In this document: positions 1 through 6,668 of the stretch, piece by piece | Layout: each line of letters opens with the position of its first letter | Numbering within the stretch: the first letter of the stretch is position 1 | Assembly (NCBI GenBank): GCA_031553035.1 | Contig: JAVBLY010000001.1 | Coordinates: 358,225 to 422,224 of the forward strand | Source of the DNA: JAVBLY01 sp031553035 | Lineage (GTDB): Bacteria > Bacillota > Clostridia > Peptostreptococcales > Anaerovoracaceae | Direction: 5' to 3' | Length of the DNA: 64,000 bases | The notes under the pieces: model-generated | Seen by the model: only the letters and a program-made list of their open reading frames with translations | The model's database searches: none | What the model was told of the DNA's origin: nothing | Made by a program: the position numbers and the translations under genes

Positions 1-1
1 G

Positions 2-58
2 CTTCTTTGTATTTTCCTAATTATTACCGGTGTGATCGGGCTTAAATTATTTTCATAA
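2..58 (+). CDS. C-terminal end of a probable SMR-family small multidrug transporter (partial)
   Basis: Only the last 18 codons and a TAA stop are in the window. The frame reads LLCIFLIITGVIGLKLFS, a hydrophobic stretch ending in GVIGLKLFS. This is typical of the fourth membrane helix and C-terminus of small multidrug resistance proteins of the EmrE/Gdx(SugE) type. The match rests on a very short segment, so another small polytopic membrane protein cannot be excluded. It lies about 325 bases before the ribosomal promoter and is probably an unrelated transcription unit. Confidence 0.45.
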   Translation, partial: LLCIFLIITGVIGLKLFS

Positions 59-382
59 CAAAAGCATGTGTTTTGACTGCCCGTTTCCTTGTATATGTGT
101 TTGCATTATGGACACAATACTGGCAACAGTTTTTTGGAGATTTCTGTCTTGAATTTGAGATAATGTAAGAAAAAAAGGTTTATTCGGCATATCCGTGTCT
201 CGTTTTTTAGATAGTGTGAGGATTTACTCACACTATCTCGGATTTGTGCCAGATTTAGACAAAAAAGTTGCTCGTCGATAAACGCATGGTGGCGTGTACG
301 TACAAGATATTGTATAACGTTGAAATCTCAACATTTCCAACAAAAAACTTCAAAAAAACATCAAATTTATTCAAAAAATCTC
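59..382. other. Gene-free stretch upstream of the ribosomal promoter
   Basis: No credible coding frame or RNA gene was seen here. The stretch is AT-rich and its one clear structure is the 12-bp perfect inverted repeat at 209-238, listed separately. No intrinsic terminator with a T-tail was seen after the partial transporter gene. Confidence 0.5.
209..238. repeat. 12-bp perfect inverted repeat
   Basis: Arms AGATAGTGTGAG (209-220) and CTCACACTATCT (227-238) flank a 6-base spacer. A T-run precedes the hairpin and none follows it. On the reverse strand the hairpin is followed by A residues, so it does not fit an intrinsic terminator on either strand. It could be a protein-binding operator or the scar of a small element. 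Part of the arm (GATAGTGTGA) recurs at 542-551 in the ribosomal leader. Confidence 0.6.
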
Positions 383-411
383 TTGCGCTCTCTTTTCTAC
401 TATAATATAAT
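383..411 (+). promoter_or_regulatory. Sigma-A promoter of the S10-spc-alpha operon
   Basis: A -35 box TTGCGC (383-388), a 17-base spacer and a perfect -10 box TATAAT (406-411) lie upstream of rpsJ. A second overlapping TATAAT sits at 401-406. Transcription would start near 418, leaving a 5' leader of about 257 nt. No other good promoter was recognised before rpsJ. Confidence 0.65.
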
Positions 412-417
412 GACAAA

Positions 418-674
418 GCTTGTGAAAATAGCAGGCTTTTTCTATGTCTGGCGACATAAGCTTAAACAGGAGGTTGCTGAGCTATCAGGTAATTTCTGTG
501 GATAAGGTTTCCCGGCGAGGAAACAAGGGGAAACCCATCATGATAGTGTGAAACGCACGGTTAGGTGTACCGCAACCTGTGTAGCGGACAAACGGTGAAG
601 TTTCAACAAAATGAGCGGGAATCCCTCGTATAGGAAATAGCGCAACATACGGAAAAGTATAACAGGAGGAAAAA
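418..674 (+). promoter_or_regulatory. Structured 5' leader of the S10 operon, candidate ribosomal-protein autoregulatory RNA
   Basis: The leader can fold into several helices. TATGTC/GACATA (443-448/453-458) closes a 4-base loop. CTATCA/TGATAG (482-487/541-546) encloses GGTTTCCC/GGGAAACC (506-513/528-535). TGAAAC/GTTTCA (549-554/600-605) encloses a CACGGTT...AACCTGTG hairpin (556-581). AGGTTGC (471-477) can alternatively pair with GCAACCT (572-578), so two states are possible. No T-run terminator lies inside, so control would be at translation or RNA stability. Autoregulation by an operon protein (L4 in E. coli) is known for S10 operons; its use here is inference. The rpsJ ribosome site AGGAGG follows at 664-669. 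Confidence 0.5.
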
Positions 675-986
675 ATGAGCGAACAACAGAAAATCAAAAT
701 CAGATTAAAGGCTTACGAGCCGGAAGTACTTGACAAGGCTGCAGCGGATATTGTGGAAACCGCCAAGAAGAACGGTGCCGAAGTTTCAGGTCCGATCCCC
801 CTTCCTACCGAAAAGGAAGTCGTAACCATTTTAAGAGCTGTACATAAGTACAAGGACAGCAGAGAGCAGTTCGAGCAGAGAACACACAAGAGACTCATCG
901 TTCTCACTCACACCACTACAAAGACAACTGACGCTCTTACCAAAATGGATCTGCCGGCCGGAGTGGATATAGAATTAAAGCTCTAA
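675..986 (+). CDS. rpsJ: 30S ribosomal protein S10
   Basis: This is the first gene of the S10-spc-alpha operon. S10 sits in the head of the small subunit and, as NusE, also joins NusB in transcription antitermination. The 103-residue product has the usual length and motifs: KIRLKAYEPEVLDKA at the N-terminus, then GPIPLPTEKE, HKRLIVL and a C-terminal LPAGVDIELKL. An AGGAGG ribosome site precedes the ATG. It follows the long structured leader and is separated from rplC by 117 non-coding bases containing three hairpins. Confidence 0.97.
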   Translation: MSEQQKIKIRLKAYEPEVLDKAAADIVETAKKNGAEVSGPIPLPTEKEVVTILRAVHKYKDSREQFEQRTHKRLIVLTHTTTKTTDALTKMDLPAGVDIELKL

Positions 987-1103
987 CATAGTTAAAGTAA
1001 GGGATACCTCCCTTCAGTAATGATCGCCAAAAGGTGATCCACTTATAAAGACAATGTTTGCCAGGTATATGGCAAACCGCTTGAAGAAAAGAGAGGAAAA
1101 AGA
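987..1103 (+). promoter_or_regulatory. Three consecutive RNA hairpins between rpsJ and rplC
   Basis: Within 117 bases there are three hairpins: AAGGGA/TCCCTT (999-1004/1009-1014), GATCGCC/GGTGATC (1022-1028/1033-1039, one G-U pair, AAAA loop) and GTTTGCC/GGCAAAC (1056-1062/1071-1077). None is followed by a T-run. Ribosomal operons normally have short spacers, so this stretch probably has a role in processing, stability or protein binding. The role is not known. Confidence 0.45.
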
Positions 1104-1973
1104 ATGTTAACGATTTTAGGAAAAAAAGTGGGAATGACTCAGGTCTTCACCGAATCAGGTGAAATGGTCCCCGTAACGGTTGTTGAAGCCGGTCCTGCTG
1201 TAGTAACTCAGGTTAAGACAATGGATACGGACGGATACAACGCTGTTCAGATTGGTTTTGAGAACCTCAAAGAGAACAGAGCCAACAAACCGACCAAAGG
1301 TCATTTTGATAAATGGAACTCACCCCTTAAGAAGCATCTGGCTGAGATCAGACTTGAAGAAGGTGAATCCTACGAAAACGGACAGATAATAACCGTAGAA
1401 TACTTTGAAGAAGGAAGTCTTCTCGATGTAACAGGAACATCCAAAGGTAAGGGCACACAGGGAAACATCAAGAGACACGGACACGCCAGAGGACCTATGA
1501 CTCACGGTTCAAAGCACAAGAGACTTGTCGGAGCACTGGCAGGAGCATCCTACCCAGGTAGAGTATTCAAGGGAAACAAAGGGCCCGGAAGAATGGGTAG
1601 AGATACCATCACCGTTCAGAACGTTGAACTGATCAAAGTCCTTCCGGAAAGAAACGTAATGCTCATCAAGGGAGCACTGCCCGGAAGAAAAGGTGCGATT
1701 CTGACTATACAGTATGCAGTAAAAGACTTAAAGGCAATTGAGAAGAGCATAAAGGCAAAGGATTTCCAGCCCCAGGTCAAAGAAGTAACAGAAGAAGCTC
1801 CTAAAAAGGAAGAACCTGCTGCTGAAGTTGCCGAAACAAAAGTAGAAGCACCTGAAGAGGCTCCGGCCAAAGAAGAGCCTAAGGCAGAAGAACCTAAGAC
1901 TGAAGAAAAAGCAGAAACAGCTGAACCTGTAAAAGAAGATAAAGCTGAAGAACCTGCTGAAGATAAAGAATAA
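1104..1973 (+). CDS. rplC: 50S ribosomal protein L3 with a long acidic C-terminal tail
   Basis: L3 binds 23S rRNA near the peptidyl-transferase centre and is an early assembly protein. Residues 1 to about 212 are the normal L3 fold, starting MLTILGKKVGMTQVF, with the central loop GNIKRHGHARGP and a GNKGPGRMG segment. Bacterial L3 is usually about 205-215 residues; this one is 289. The extra ~75 residues are made almost entirely of E, A, P and K and should be disordered and acidic. AGAGAGG (1092-1098) precedes the ATG. The frame is open to the stop with no sign of a frameshift, so the tail is probably real. Confidence 0.95.
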   Translation: MLTILGKKVGMTQVFTESGEMVPVTVVEAGPAVVTQVKTMDTDGYNAVQIGFENLKENRANKPTKGHFDKWNSPLKKHLAEIRLEEGESYENGQIITVEYFEEGSLLDVTGTSKGKGTQGNIKRHGHARGPMTHGSKHKRLVGALAGASYPGRVFKGNKGPGRMGRDTITVQNVELIKVLPERNVMLIKGALPGRKGAILTIQYAVKDLKAIEKSIKAKDFQPQVKEVTEEAPKKEEPAAEVAETKVEAPEEAPAKEEPKAEEPKTEEKAETAEPVKEDKAEEPAEDKE

Positions 1974-1994
1974 CCGGAGAGGAGAGCAGTTAAG

Positions 1995-2618
1995 ATGGCG
2001 AAATTAAAAATGCTGAAAATGAACGGCACAGCTGCCGGAGAGATCACATTAAATGATGATATCTTTGCAGCCAACATCAATGAATTTGCTGTTCATGAAG
2101 TAATAAAGAATTATCTGGCTAATCAGAGACAGGGCACTCAGTCCGCCAAGACAAGAAGCGAAGTCAGAGGCGGTGGAGCAAAGCCCTTCAGACAGAAGGG
2201 CACAGGTCGTGCCAGACAGGGAAGCAGAGTTGCTCCCAACCACGTAGGCGGCGGAATCGTATTTGCACCTAAGCCCAGAGATTACAGCTATACGGTCCCA
2301 AAGAAACTCAAAAGAGTTGCTATGAAATCAGCCCTTTCATCCAAAGTGAAAGAGAATGAGATCATAATCATCGACGAACTTTCCTTTAAGGAGCCCAAGA
2401 CAAAAGAAATGAAAGAATTCCTGGAAAAAGTCAAGGCAGAGAAAAAAGCTCTGATCGTGACACCGGACACAGATACTAATGTAGTAAAGTCCGCAGCCAA
2501 TCTTCCGGGGATTAAAACTACTCAGGTAGGACAGCTGAATATATATGACATAATCAATCACACGAGTTTCATCGTGACAAAAGATGCAGTAAAGAAAATA
2601 GAGGAGGTGTATTCATAA
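1995..2618 (+). CDS. rplD: 50S ribosomal protein L4
   Basis: L4 is an early-binding large-subunit protein whose long loop lines the exit tunnel; in E. coli it also represses the S10 operon by binding the leader. The 207-residue product shows the L4 signature around residues 45-80 (SAKTRSEVRGGGAKPFRQKG, then TGRARQGS). A GGAGAGGAG ribosome site precedes the ATG. Its stop overlaps the rplW start by one base (TAATG). If the leader at 418-674 is autoregulatory, L4 is a natural candidate ligand, but nothing in the sequence proves this. Confidence 0.97.
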   Translation: MAKLKMLKMNGTAAGEITLNDDIFAANINEFAVHEVIKNYLANQRQGTQSAKTRSEVRGGGAKPFRQKGTGRARQGSRVAPNHVGGGIVFAPKPRDYSYTVPKKLKRVAMKSALSSKVKENEIIIIDELSFKEPKTKEMKEFLEKVKAEKKALIVTPDTDTNVVKSAANLPGIKTTQVGQLNIYDIINHTSFIVTKDAVKKIEEVYS

Positions 2619-2908
2619 TGAGATCACCTTACGACGTAATACTTAAGCCGGTCATCTCAGAAAGAAGTATGGATGACGCCCAGAGAAGAAAGTATACTTT
2701 CAAGGTTGCCACCGACGCAAACAAAACGGAAGTAAAACACGCTCTGGAAGAGATCTTCGAAGTCGAAGTAGAGAAGGTTAACATCATGAACTACAGCGGC
2801 AAACTGAAGAGAATGGGCAGATATGAAGGCAGAACTGCCGCAACAAAAAAAGCAATCGTAACCCTCACGGAGAAGAGCAAGCAGATAGAGTTCTTCGAAG
2901 GTCTATAA
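2618..2908 (+). CDS. rplW: 50S ribosomal protein L23
   Basis: L23 lies at the tunnel exit and forms part of the docking site for trigger factor and the signal recognition particle. The 96-residue product has the family pattern: DVILKPVISERSM at the start, KYTFKVATDANKTEVKHALE, then VEKVNIMN and KKAIVTL. The start codon overlaps the rplD stop by one base, and its GAGGAGG ribosome site (2601-2607) is inside rplD, so the two genes are likely translationally coupled. Confidence 0.97.
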   Translation: MRSPYDVILKPVISERSMDDAQRRKYTFKVATDANKTEVKHALEEIFEVEVEKVNIMNYSGKLKRMGRYEGRTAATKKAIVTLTEKSKQIEFFEGL

Positions 2909-2920
2909 GGAGGTAAAGAC

Positions 2921-3754
2921 ATGGGAATCAAAAAATATAATCCAACATCTCCGGGGCTGAGAGGAATGACTACATCGACCTTTGAAGAGATAACAACAGA
3001 CACACCGGAAAAATCACTTACAAAGACTCTTAAGAAACACTCAGGAAGAAATTCCAGAGGTAAGATCACCGTAAGACACAGAGGCGGCGGTTACAGACCT
3101 AAATACAGAATCATCGACTTTAAGAGAAATAAGGACGGCATACCTGCAAAGGTTGCTACCATTGAATATGATCCTAACAGAAGCGCTAATATTGCACTTA
3201 TCGTTTACGCAGACGGTGAGAAGAGATACATAATCGCTCCTCACGGACTGACAGTAGGCAAGACAGTTGTTTCCGGTTCGGACGTAGACATACAGGTAGG
3301 CAATACTCTGCCGATGATAAATATCCCTCTCGGAACAGTCATCCATAATATAGAGATGAAACCTGGCAAGGGCGGACAGCTTGTAAGAACAGCCGGAAAC
3401 GGGGCTCAGCTCATGGCTAAGGAAGGCAATTTTGCCCAGGTAAGACTGCCGTCCGGCGAAGTCCGAAAGGTACGAATCGAATGCAGAGCCACCATCGGCG
3501 AAGTCGGAAACATCGACCATGAAAACATCAAGATAGGTAAAGCCGGAAGAAAGAGACACATGGGAATAAGGCCTACAGTACGGGGCTCGGTAATGAACCC
3601 CAACGACCATCCCCACGGCGGTGGTGAAGGCAAGACGGGAATCGGAAGAGTAAGCCCCGTAACACCATGGGGCAAACCGGCACTGGGATACAAAACCAGG
3701 AAAAAGAACAAGAAGTCAGACAAGTATATTGTTAAAGATAGAAGAGTTAAATAA
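2921..3754 (+). CDS. rplB: 50S ribosomal protein L2
   Basis: L2 is needed for subunit association and peptidyl-transferase activity. The product is 277 residues, the normal length. It carries the N-terminal oligonucleotide-binding fold (KITVRHRGGGYRPKYRIIDF) and the conserved C-terminal segment NPNDHPHGGGEGK with the active-site-proximal histidine. An AAGGAGG site (2908-2914) lies before the ATG. It sits 12 bases after rplW in the standard order. Confidence 0.98.
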   Translation: MGIKKYNPTSPGLRGMTTSTFEEITTDTPEKSLTKTLKKHSGRNSRGKITVRHRGGGYRPKYRIIDFKRNKDGIPAKVATIEYDPNRSANIALIVYADGEKRYIIAPHGLTVGKTVVSGSDVDIQVGNTLPMINIPLGTVIHNIEMKPGKGGQLVRTAGNGAQLMAKEGNFAQVRLPSGEVRKVRIECRATIGEVGNIDHENIKIGKAGRKRHMGIRPTVRGSVMNPNDHPHGGGEGKTGIGRVSPVTPWGKPALGYKTRKKNKKSDKYIVKDRRVK

Positions 3755-3774
3755 GAGGAAAGGAGCATAAGATA

Positions 3775-4164
3775 ATGGGTAGATCCTTAAAAAAAGGCCC
3801 TTTTGTACACGCAAAACTGCTAAAGACCATAGAAGACATGAATGCTTCCAATAACAAGAGAGTCATTAAGACTTGGTCAAGAGCATCCACAGTTTTCCCT
3901 CAGATGGTAGGACATACCATAGCAGTCCATGATGGAAGAAGACATGTACCCGTATATATAACGGAAGACATGGTAGGACATAAGCTGGGAGAATTTGCTC
4001 CTACGAGAACATACAGAGGTCATTCTGCAGCAAGGGCCAGTAAAGTTGCAGAAGCCGCAACCGTAGCAGCAGCTCCCGCAGCAGGATCAGGCGGCGGAGA
4101 TGCAGCCCCGGCAGCAGAGGCAGCACCGGCAGCAGAACCGGCAGCAGAACCTGCGGCAGAGTAA
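3775..4164 (+). CDS. rpsS: 30S ribosomal protein S19 with an Ala-rich C-terminal extension
   Basis: S19 is in the small-subunit head beside S13 and contacts the large subunit. Residues 1 to about 85 are normal S19: MGRSLKKGPFVHAKLL, the KTWSRASTVFP motif and GHKLGEFAPTRTYRGH. Most S19 proteins are 90-95 residues; this is 129. The extra ~36 residues are nearly all A, P, E and G, including short PAAE repeats. The nucleotide track is in frame to the stop. The S19 tail normally reaches toward the A-site tRNA, so an extension here could be functionally visible. Confidence 0.95.
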   Translation: MGRSLKKGPFVHAKLLKTIEDMNASNNKRVIKTWSRASTVFPQMVGHTIAVHDGRRHVPVYITEDMVGHKLGEFAPTRTYRGHSAARASKVAEAATVAAAPAAGSGGGDAAPAAEAAPAAEPAAEPAAE

Positions 4165-4182
4165 GAAAGGAGATAGTTTAAA

Positions 4183-4554
4183 ATGGAATCTAAAATAGTA
4201 GAAACGCCGTTAATGGCTAAAGCAACTGCAAAATACATAAAAATGTCTCCAATCAAGCTAAAGCCCGTAACTGATCTGGTAAGAGGCAAAGATCTGCAGG
4301 AAGCGCTGACCATTCTCAAGTTCACACCGGGCAAAGGTTCGGAGGCTCTTGAGAAAGTCGTACAATCTGCAGCAGCCAATGCGGAGAACAACCACGATAT
4401 GAACCTTGACAACTTATATGTAGCGGAAGTTTATGCTCATCAGGGACCGACCATGAAAAGATGGAGAGCCGGTTCACAGGGAAGAGCGTCAGTCATCTTA
4501 AAGAGAAGCTCGCATATAGGCGTCACACTTAAAGAAAAGGAAGAGGAGGTTTAA
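4183..4554 (+). CDS. rplV: 50S ribosomal protein L22
   Basis: L22 has a globular surface part and a long beta hairpin lining the exit tunnel. The product has the L22 pattern AKYIKMSPIKLKPVTDLVRG and the C-terminal hairpin around KRWRAGSQGRASVILKRSSH. It is 123 residues, about 10 longer than usual because of an N-terminal MESKIVETPL. This start is chosen because AAAGGAGATAG lies right upstream (4166-4176). An internal ATG at 4213 would give the usual length but has no ribosome site. Four bases separate its stop from rpsC. Confidence 0.95.
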   Translation: MESKIVETPLMAKATAKYIKMSPIKLKPVTDLVRGKDLQEALTILKFTPGKGSEALEKVVQSAAANAENNHDMNLDNLYVAEVYAHQGPTMKRWRAGSQGRASVILKRSSHIGVTLKEKEEEV

Positions 4555-4557
4555 TCG

Positions 4558-5547
4558 ATGGGTCAGAAAGTTAGCCCACACGGTCTCAGAGTGGGAGTTA
4601 TAAAAGATTGGGACTCCAAATGGTATGCTGACAAGAAAGGTTTTGCAGACTATTTAATAGAAGATAACGAAGTAAGATCATTCATAAAGAAAAAATTATA
4701 TGTGGCCGGAATTTCAAAGACTGTCATCGAGAGAGCAGCCGACAACCAGATAAAAGTCACTGTAATGATAGACAAGCCCGGTATCGTTGTAGGAAGAGAC
4801 GGTGCAGGGATCAAAGAACTCAAGAAGGCTCTTGAAGATAAGACAGGTAAAAAAGTTGACGTTGAACTTGTCGAAGTAAAGAGAGCTGAACTGGATGCAC
4901 AGCTTAGTGCTGAAAGTATCGCTCAGGCCCTTGAAAAGAGAATCTCATTCAGAAGAGCAATGAAACAGGCCATTCAAAGAACAATGAAGGCAAACGCCAA
5001 GGGGATAAAAGTACTGGTATCAGGAAGACTTGGCGGAGCGGAAATCGCAAGAAACGAAAAGTACAGCGAAGGTAACGTTCCTCTTCACACATTAAGAGCA
5101 AACATCAGTTATGGGTTTGCCGAAGCCGACACACAGTACGGTAAAATCGGGGTCAAAGTCTGGATCAACCTTGGCGAAAGACTTGAAAAAGGACTTATGA
5201 GCTCCATACCGGAAGAGACAAAGAGCGACAGAAGAGATAACAAAGGCAGAGGCAGACGAGATGATCGTCCGAGAAGAGACAGGAATTCCGGCGGATACGG
5301 CGGCAAGGGCAGAGGCAGACGAGATGATCGTGATCAGCTTCCCAAGGCTGTCAACCCGAGGAAGAGAAAAGCTCCTGCTAAGGATGAAAGCAAAGTCTCC
5401 ACAGCTGAGGACAGAGAAGCAGCAGCAAAGGCAGAAGAAGCTAAGTTAGCAGCTGCCGCCGCCGAAACACCGGTAGAAACAGCTCCGGTAACAGAAGCCG
5501 CTCCTCAGGAAACTGAAACGAAAACAGAGAAGCCAACTGAAGAATAA
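4558..5547 (+). CDS. rpsC: 30S ribosomal protein S3 with a long Arg/Asp- then Ala/Glu-rich tail
   Basis: S3 forms part of the mRNA entry channel and its helicase activity. Residues 1 to about 215 are a complete S3 with a KH domain (GIVVGRDGAGIKELKKAL) and the C-terminal domain (GRLGGAEIARNEKYSEG). Typical S3 is 215-235 residues; this is 329. The tail first has an R/D/G-rich stretch with two copies of GRGRRDDR, encoded by an exact 24-base repeat at 5245-5268 and 5308-5331, then an A/E/T/P-rich acidic end. The tail lies at the mRNA entrance if it follows the normal S3 C-terminus. A GAGGAGG site (4544-4550) overlaps the end of rplV. Confidence 0.95.
   Translation: MGQKVSPHGLRVGVIKDWDSKWYADKKGFADYLIEDNEVRSFIKKKLYVAGISKTVIERAADNQIKVTVMIDKPGIVVGRDGAGIKELKKALEDKTGKKVDVELVEVKRAELDAQLSAESIAQALEKRISFRRAMKQAIQRTMKANAKGIKVLVSGRLGGAEIARNEKYSEGNVPLHTLRANISYGFAEADTQYGKIGVKVWINLGERLEKGLMSSIPEETKSDRRDNKGRGRRDDRPRRDRNSGGYGGKGRGRRDDRDQLPKAVNPRKRKAPAKDESKVSTAEDREAAAKAEEAKLAAAAAETPVETAPVTEAAPQETETKTEKPTEE
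5245..5331 (+). repeat. 24-base exact direct repeat inside rpsC
   Basis: The same 24 bases occur at 5245-5268 and 5308-5331, 63 bases apart, so the copies stay in frame. Both encode the same basic/acidic peptide around GRGRRDDR. The repeat suggests the S3 tail grew by local duplication. Confidence 0.8.
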
Positions 5548-5714
5548 TATATAAAGAGTAGTTATAAATCAAAAAAGTTCTTATCAGGAGAAAGTGATGA
5601 AGCAAGAAGTACGACAGTTTTCCGCCAAATCAGAGATTTTGGAAAACTCAGCACAAAATCTGCTAACCAATCACTTTGTGATCGGAGCAGATTGTTGAAA
5701 GGAGAGTGACCGCT
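5548..5714 (+). promoter_or_regulatory. Structured non-coding spacer between rpsC and rplP with two alternative folds
   Basis: These 167 bases break an otherwise tightly packed operon. Fold A: AAAGTGAT (5591-5598) pairs with ATCACTTT (5670-5677) around an inner hairpin AGTTTTCC/GGAAAACT (5616-5623/5641-5648). Fold B: AATCTGCT (5657-5664) pairs with AGCAGATT (5686-5693), enclosing ATCAC/GTGAT (5670-5674/5678-5682). The ATCAC segment is used in both, so they exclude each other. The 3' arm of fold B ends 5 bases before the rplP AAAGGAG ribosome site. No T-run terminator or clear promoter was seen. Confidence 0.5.
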
Positions 5715-6152
5715 TTGTTAATGCCAAAACGTGTCAAGCGCCGAAGAGTCCACAGAGGACGAATGAAAGGTGTAGCAACAAAGGGAAACCGCATCGCCTA
5801 CGGAGAATTTGGTCTGATAGCATCAGAGCCTGGATGGATCACATCCAACCAGATAGAAGCAGCAAGAATAGCAATGACCAGATCCATCAAAAGAGGCGGG
5901 AAAGTATATATAGACATTTTCCCACACAAACCTGTAACTAAGAAGCCCGCGGAAGTTAGAATGGGATCCGGTAAAGGTGCTCCCGAATACTGGGTAGCAG
6001 TAGTAAAGCCGGGAAGAGTCCTCTTTGAAATCGAAGGTATAAGCCCGGAAAATGCCAAAGAAGCTATGAGGCTGGCAGCCCACAAACTTCCGATCAAAAC
6101 AAGATTCGCTGCAAAAGGCGAAGAAGATCTAAAGGGTGGTGAAGCTAAATGA
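5715..6152 (+). CDS. rplP: 50S ribosomal protein L16
   Basis: L16 organises the A-site region and the central protuberance of the large subunit. The protein begins MLMPKRVKRRRVHRGRMKG, and ends in the usual KLPIKTRF segment, 145 residues. I chose the TTG at 5715: AAAGGAG (5698-5704) is then 10 bases away, and most L16 proteins begin MLMPKR. A GTG at 5706 is too close to the ribosome site and an ATG at 5721 is rather far. The stop overlaps rpmC by four bases (ATGA). Confidence 0.94.
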   Translation: MLMPKRVKRRRVHRGRMKGVATKGNRIAYGEFGLIASEPGWITSNQIEAARIAMTRSIKRGGKVYIDIFPHKPVTKKPAEVRMGSGKGAPEYWVAVVKPGRVLFEIEGISPENAKEAMRLAAHKLPIKTRFAAKGEEDLKGGEAK

Positions 6153-6382
6153 AGTTAGATAAAGTAAGAGAAATGACCGAGACTGAACTGAATACAGAGC
6201 TGAACAAGATGAAGAACGAACTTTTCAACCTGAGATTCCAGCACGTTACAGGACAGCTCGAGAACCCCATCAAAATGAGGGATGTAAAAAAAGACATCGC
6301 AAGGGTAAAGACAGTAATGAGAGAGAAACAGATAGAAGCTGAACAAGAATCAAAAGAACAGCAAACTGAGGCGCAAAGCTAG
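6149..6382 (+). CDS. rpmC: 50S ribosomal protein L29
   Basis: L29 is a small helical protein near the tunnel exit beside L23. It has the family pattern: MKLDKVREMTETELNTEL, then LFNLRFQHVTGQLENP and a final helix DIARVKTVMREK. At 77 residues it is about 10 longer than usual, ending in a Q/E/S-rich stretch. The ATG overlaps the rplP stop by four bases, so translation is probably coupled. Confidence 0.96.
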   Translation: MKLDKVREMTETELNTELNKMKNELFNLRFQHVTGQLENPIKMRDVKKDIARVKTVMREKQIEAEQESKEQQTEAQS

Positions 6383-6397
6383 AGAGGAGGATGCAAA

Positions 6398-6655
6398 ATG
6401 ACAGACAGAAACAGCAGAAAAACAAGAGTTGGTCTGGTGACCAGCGACAAGATGGACAAGACCATCACAGTAACAGTCGAAGACTTCGTCAGGCATTCTC
6501 TTTACGGCAAATCAGTAAAGAAAACCAAGAAGTTTAAGGCACATGATGAAGACAATGCATGTCATATGGGCGATAAGGTCAGAATAATGGAAACAAGACC
6601 TCTGTCCAAGGACAAAAGATGGCGCGTTGTCGGCATAGTCGAGAAAGCTAAGTAA
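6398..6655 (+). CDS. rpsQ: 30S ribosomal protein S17
   Basis: S17 is an OB-fold primary 16S rRNA-binding protein of the small-subunit body. The 85-residue product has the conserved KTRVGLVTSDKMDKTITV start, the YGKSVKKTKKFKAHDEDN loop and a C-terminal RPLSKDKRWRVVGIV. A GAGGAGG site (6383-6389) precedes the ATG. The spacing of 15 bases from rpmC is normal for this operon. Confidence 0.97.
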   Translation: MTDRNSRKTRVGLVTSDKMDKTITVTVEDFVRHSLYGKSVKKTKKFKAHDEDNACHMGDKVRIMETRPLSKDKRWRVVGIVEKAK

Positions 6656-6668
6656 GGAGGCAGCCTAA

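Noticed and set aside
209..238. Palindrome as the terminator of the upstream transporter gene
   Set aside because: No T-run follows on the + strand.
320..505. A 61-codon forward frame in the S10 leader
   Set aside because: It spans the promoter -35/-10 and the leader helices, lacks a ribosome site and shows no family features.
485..674. Possible group II intron-like or other ribozyme motif in the leader
   Set aside because: The GTGTGAAACGCACGG region only loosely resembles intron domains; no domain V or intron protein is present.
1616..2080. Reverse-strand ORF over the rplC tail (and similar reverse ORFs over rpsS and rpsC)
   Set aside because: Long reverse frames opposite Glu/Ala-rich coding are expected by codon bias; no ribosome site or family match.
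5261..5449. Forward alternate-frame ORF inside rpsC
   Set aside because: It overlaps the S3 tail in another frame; the S3 frame is continuous and has the ribosome site.
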